The position numbers were made by a program, and so were the translations under genes. Below, piece after piece: positions 4,481 to 6,616 of a stretch of 6,616 bases of DNA. The notes under the pieces are model-generated. The model was not told where the DNA came from, ran no database searches, and worked only from the letters and a program-made list of their open reading frames with translations. The stretch's first letter is position 1. Every line of letters starts with the position of its first letter. The stretch comes from Planctomycetota bacterium (lineage in GTDB: Bacteria; Planctomycetota; SBBH01; JACQRN01), in the NCBI GenBank assembly GCA_016206515.1, contig JACQRN010000292.1, forward strand, positions 1 through 6,616, in the 5' to 3' direction.

Positions 4481-5561
4481 AGTGTCTGTCCCCAGGCAGT
4501 CTGAACCAGAACGTCGCGCCTTGCTTCTCGTTGTTCCGGACCCCGATCTGGCCGTGGTGCAGGGCGATCATCTCCTTGCAGATGGCGAGGCCGAGCCCCG
4601 TCGACTGCTCGCCGCCGGTGGGCTGGTTCGAGGCGCGCGCGTACTTGACGAACATCTTGCGCAGGTCCTCCTCGGTAAGCCCGGGGCCGGTGTCGCACAC
4701 CGCCAGCGTCACGCCCCCCGCGTCGGCGAGGGTGCGGACCACGACCGGCTGTCCTGCCTGCGAGAACTTGACCGCGTTGCCGACGAAGTTCTCCGCCACC
4801 TGGGACAGCCGCGCGGCGTCCGCCTGCACGACGGGGAGGGACGCCTGGAGCTCCGAGGTAAGGGGGATCCCTTTCCGGACCGCCTGCGCATGGAGCGCGT
4901 CGACCGCCTGCCGCGCGACATCGTTGAGGTCGACCGGGGAGAGCGTCAATTTCACCTGCCCGTCCTGGACCGCCTGGAAGTCGAGGAAGTCCGCGATGAT
5001 CCTCTGCATCCGACCGGCGGTGTCGAGAATGCCGGTGACCACCTGCCCGGCGCGGGCGGCCATCGACCCGGTCGGGAGGATCATGTTCTCGAGAAGGTCC
5101 GCGTACCCGATGATCCCCGCGAGCGGGTTCTTCAGGTCGTGGCTGGCGATCCGGAGGAATTCGTCCTTCATCTGGGTTAGAAGCCGCAGGCGCAGCTGCG
5201 TCTCGACGCGCGCGGCGAGGACGTCGGGGTCGACCGGCTTCGTGACGTAGTCGTTCGCCCCGCGCCTCAGCGCCTTGACGATGTCCTCGGCGCGGTCGAG
5301 CGACGTCACCATGATCACCGGGAGCGCCATCATCGAATGGGTCTTGCGCAGGAGCGGCAGCGTCTCGAACCCGTCGAGGAGAGGCATCTCGACGTCGAGA
5401 CACATCAGGTCGAACGGCTCCGCCTGGACCTTCTCGATCGCCTCGCGACCGTTGGAGGCGTGCGCGACCTCGTACCCGCGCGCGCGCAGATCCCGCTCCA
5501 GGGAGGCGCGCATCACCGGGGAGTCGTCGACGACGAGGATTCGGTTGTTCCGGGCGCTCAT
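4479..5561 (-). CDS. Response-regulator/histidine-kinase fusion protein
   Basis: A 360-residue soluble two-component protein with the receiver domain first. REC spans about 7-120: Asp12-Asp13 (VVDDSP), phospho-acceptor Asp56 (CLDVEMP), Thr86 (MVTSLD) and Lys108 (VTKPVD). The HisKA dimerisation domain has the H-box ASHDLKNPLAGI with His141. The ATPase domain has the N-box QVAENFVGNAVKFS (Asn258, Asn262), G1 DTGPGL (290-295), the MFVKYARAS segment and G2 STGLGLAICKEM (320-331). There is no membrane segment or PAS/GAF sensor; input probably comes by phosphotransfer to Asp56 from another kinase, and output is autophosphorylation at His141. ATG 5561 has GGAGG 10 nt upstream and a TATAAT box before that. 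The last four residues (GDRH) and the stop come from the repeat at 4411-4493. The partner regulator is not in the window. Confidence 0.92.
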   Translation of the reverse strand: MSARNNRILVVDDSPVMRASLERDLRARGYEVAHASNGREAIEKVQAEPFDLMCLDVEMPLLDGFETLPLLRKTHSMMALPVIMVTSLDRAEDIVKALRRGANDYVTKPVDPDVLAARVETQLRLRLLTQMKDEFLRIASHDLKNPLAGIIGYADLLENMILPTGSMAARAGQVVTGILDTAGRMQRIIADFLDFQAVQDGQVKLTLSPVDLNDVARQAVDALHAQAVRKGIPLTSELQASLPVVQADAARLSQVAENFVGNAVKFSQAGQPVVVRTLADAGGVTLAVCDTGPGLTEEDLRKMFVKYARASNQPTGGEQSTGLGLAICKEMIALHHGQIGVRNNEKQGATFWFRLPGDRH

Positions 5562-5571
5562 TTCGGGGGGA

Positions 5572-5591
5572 CCTCCGGGACGGGGATTATA
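5572..5591 (-). promoter_or_regulatory. Kinase promoter -10 and ribosome site
   Basis: On the minus strand a perfect TATAAT lies at 5591-5586 and GGAGG at 5576-5572, 10 nt before ATG 5561. This predicts transcription from about 5579 and an 18-nt leader. No good -35 is seen at 16-18 bp, so an activator or extended contacts may be needed. Confidence 0.55.
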
Positions 5592-5600
5592 GCCGCGCGC

Positions 5601-5629
5601 GTGACACCGCCCGGGGGGCGGCGTATCCT
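5601..5629 (+). promoter_or_regulatory. Promoter of the ABC exporter gene
   Basis: GTGACA (5601-5606, five of six -35 consensus bases) and TATCCT (5624-5629, four of six) are separated by exactly 17 bp. The predicted start is about 5636, only a few bases before ATG 5641, so the leader is too short for a ribosome site and none is seen. The -35 lies about 10 bp from the kinase -10 on the other strand, so the two divergent promoters compete for space. Confidence 0.55.
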
Positions 5630-5640
5630 CCGCCCCCCGC

Positions 5641-6616
5641 ATGACGAGCGACGCCACCGCAGGACCCCTCCGGATCACACACTCGGCGCACGTCGCGCGC
5701 CGCCTGGCCACCTACACGCGCCCCTACCGCTCCCGACTGGCGCTCGCCTGCGCCGCAAGCCTCGTGAACAAGGCGCTCGACCTGGCGCCGCCATTGCTCA
5801 TCGCGTGGGCGATCGACGCGGTGACGGGACACCCCCCCGCACCGCTGCGCGCGCTCGCCGGCGGCACGGCCGGACAGGTCGTCTGGCTCGGCGCTCTCAC
5901 CGCCGTCATCTTCGTCCTCGAGTCGCTGTTCCAGTGGGCCTACCAGTACGGTTTCATGACGCTCGCCCAGAAGGTCCAGCACGACGTGAGGGTCGACGCC
6001 TACGAGCATCTGCAAACGCTCGAGATGGCGTACTTCGAGGACCGGCGGACGGGGGAGTTGTTGAGCGTCGTCAACGACGACGTCAACCAGCTCGAGCGGT
6101 TCCTCAACACGGGGCTCAACGACATCCTGCAGCTGGCGTTCCTCGTCGGGATCGCGGCGATCCTGCTGGGAGGGCACGATGTCCGCCTGACGGCGATCGG
6201 CCTGGCCCCCACGCCGTTCATCCTCTGGGGGGTGCTCGCCTTCCGCAGGCGCCTGGCGCCGCGCTACCGGGCGGTCCGGGAGAAGGTCGGCGACCTCTCC
6301 GCGCGGCTGCAGAACAACCTCGGCGGCATGGCGGTGATCCAGGCGTTCACAGCCGAGGCGCGGGAGGGGGGACGCCTGCGCGAGGAGAGCGAGAAGTACC
6401 GCGAGGACGCCACGCGGGTCGTGCGCCTGGCGGCGCTGTTCACCCCGCTCATCCGGATGGCGGTCGCAGCGGGATTCGTCGGGGTGATCTGGGCCGGGGG
6501 CGTCCTTGTCCTGCGCAACGAGATCACGGTCGGGGAATACTCCCTGTTCATGCTGATGATCCAGCGCCTCCTGTGGCCCCTGACACGCACCGGGGAGATC
6601 CTCAACGACTACGAGC
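5641..6616 (+). CDS. ABC exporter (fused permease/ATPase), N-terminal part
   Basis: An open frame of 325 codons that leaves the window; only the transmembrane domain is present. It matches type I (type IV fold) ABC exporters of the MsbA/lipid-multidrug kind. Hydrophobic helices lie at about 33-55, 79-104, 160-180, 183-202, 265-288 and 297-315. The coupling-helix region MAYFEDRRTGELLSVVNDDV (129-148) is the hallmark YF-x5-G-EL...ND-V segment before the third helix. RRRLAPRYRAVREKVGDLSA and NNLGGMAVIQAFTAEARE (225-242) are the usual second cytoplasmic loop. TRTGEILNDYE leads into the nucleotide-binding domain beyond the edge, where Walker A/B should follow. These proteins work as dimers in the inner membrane, exporting lipids, drugs or peptides; the substrate is unknown. 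ATG 5641 directly follows a -35/-10 pair without a ribosome site. Divergent from the kinase gene. Confidence 0.9.
   Translation, partial: MTSDATAGPLRITHSAHVARRLATYTRPYRSRLALACAASLVNKALDLAPPLLIAWAIDAVTGHPPAPLRALAGGTAGQVVWLGALTAVIFVLESLFQWAYQYGFMTLAQKVQHDVRVDAYEHLQTLEMAYFEDRRTGELLSVVNDDVNQLERFLNTGLNDILQLAFLVGIAAILLGGHDVRLTAIGLAPTPFILWGVLAFRRRLAPRYRAVREKVGDLSARLQNNLGGMAVIQAFTAEAREGGRLREESEKYREDATRVVRLAALFTPLIRMAVAAGFVGVIWAGGVLVLRNEITVGEYSLFMLMIQRLLWPLTRTGEILNDYE

Larger units (their letters stand above)
4411..4493. repeat. 83-bp fold-back element (REP/MITE-like) between convergent genes
   Basis: The element begins GGGGACAGACAC (4411-4422) and ends with its exact reverse complement GTGTCTGTCCCC (4482-4493). 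Inside, the arms continue to match imperfectly (AATT, then TGTGGAAAA against TGTGGATAA), down to a perfect central hairpin CGGGC-AC-GCCCG (4446-4457). The whole unit is therefore one long imperfect palindrome centred near 4452. Such short non-coding palindromes without genes of their own are mobilised in trans, for REP elements by REP-associated IS200-like transposases; none is in this window. The methyltransferase stop (4430-4432) and the kinase stop (4481-4479) both lie within it. Its hairpin probably also ends transcription from both sides. Confidence 0.82.

Noticed and set aside
4411..4493. Replication origin reading of the DnaA-box-like 9-mers
   Set aside because: Only two boxes are present, both created by the palindrome; there is no A+T-rich unwinding region and no dnaA/dnaN or parAB neighbours.
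4429..5403. Minus-strand open frame shifted against the kinase, and plus-strand frames at 4482-5250
   Set aside because: Shadow frames. The kinase frame contains all REC, H, N and G box motifs in order; the others are low-complexity.
1..6616. CRISPR array, tRNA or rRNA genes
   Set aside because: No regularly spaced direct repeats and no cloverleaf or rRNA-like stretches were seen on either strand.

Overview
The window is G+C-rich bacterial DNA, roughly two-thirds G+C by eye, with strong G/C preference at third codon positions. The genes are tightly packed, partly overlapping, and include alternative starts (GTG, TTG). No gene fixes the taxonomy. The ABC exporter, the short REC-kinase and the GGGGACAGACAC fold-back repeat would suit an uncultured deltaproteobacterium-like or candidate-phylum lineage, but that is a guess.

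Layout from left to right. (1) Positions 1-455, minus strand: an open frame that leaves the window. It is unrecognised and less G+C-biased than its neighbours. A lone GGGGACAGATTC repeat arm lies just behind it. (2) 587-1971, plus: a 55-residue membrane-anchored small protein, translationally coupled to a TPR-repeat protein. (3) 1973-2680, plus: a VapBC-type toxin-antitoxin pair with its own A+T-rich promoter/operator. (4) 2714-3665, minus: a two-gene unit of a membrane-anchored HEAT-like protein overlapping an MFS transporter reduced to its first and last transmembrane parts. (5) 3674-4432, plus: a class I SAM-dependent methyltransferase, starting 8 bp from the divergent HEAT-like gene. (6) 4411-4493: an 83-bp fold-back repeat of REP/MITE type, which supplies the stop codons of both converging genes. 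(7) 4479-5561, minus: a soluble response-regulator/histidine-kinase fusion. (8) 5641 to the window end, plus: the transmembrane half of an ABC exporter, divergent from the kinase.

The genes do not form one pathway. The most structured regions are the fold-back element joining the methyltransferase and kinase 3' ends, the kinase/ABC divergent promoter region, and the vapBC control region. Several plus-strand genes (vapB, methyltransferase, ABC exporter) have a -10-like hexamer close to the start codon and no Shine-Dalgarno sequence, so leaderless or nearly leaderless transcripts are plausible. Genes 587 and 5561 have clear GGAGG sites. I see no complete new defence or mobile system. The best leads are the repeat that ends two genes at once and the in-frame collapse of the MFS gene.
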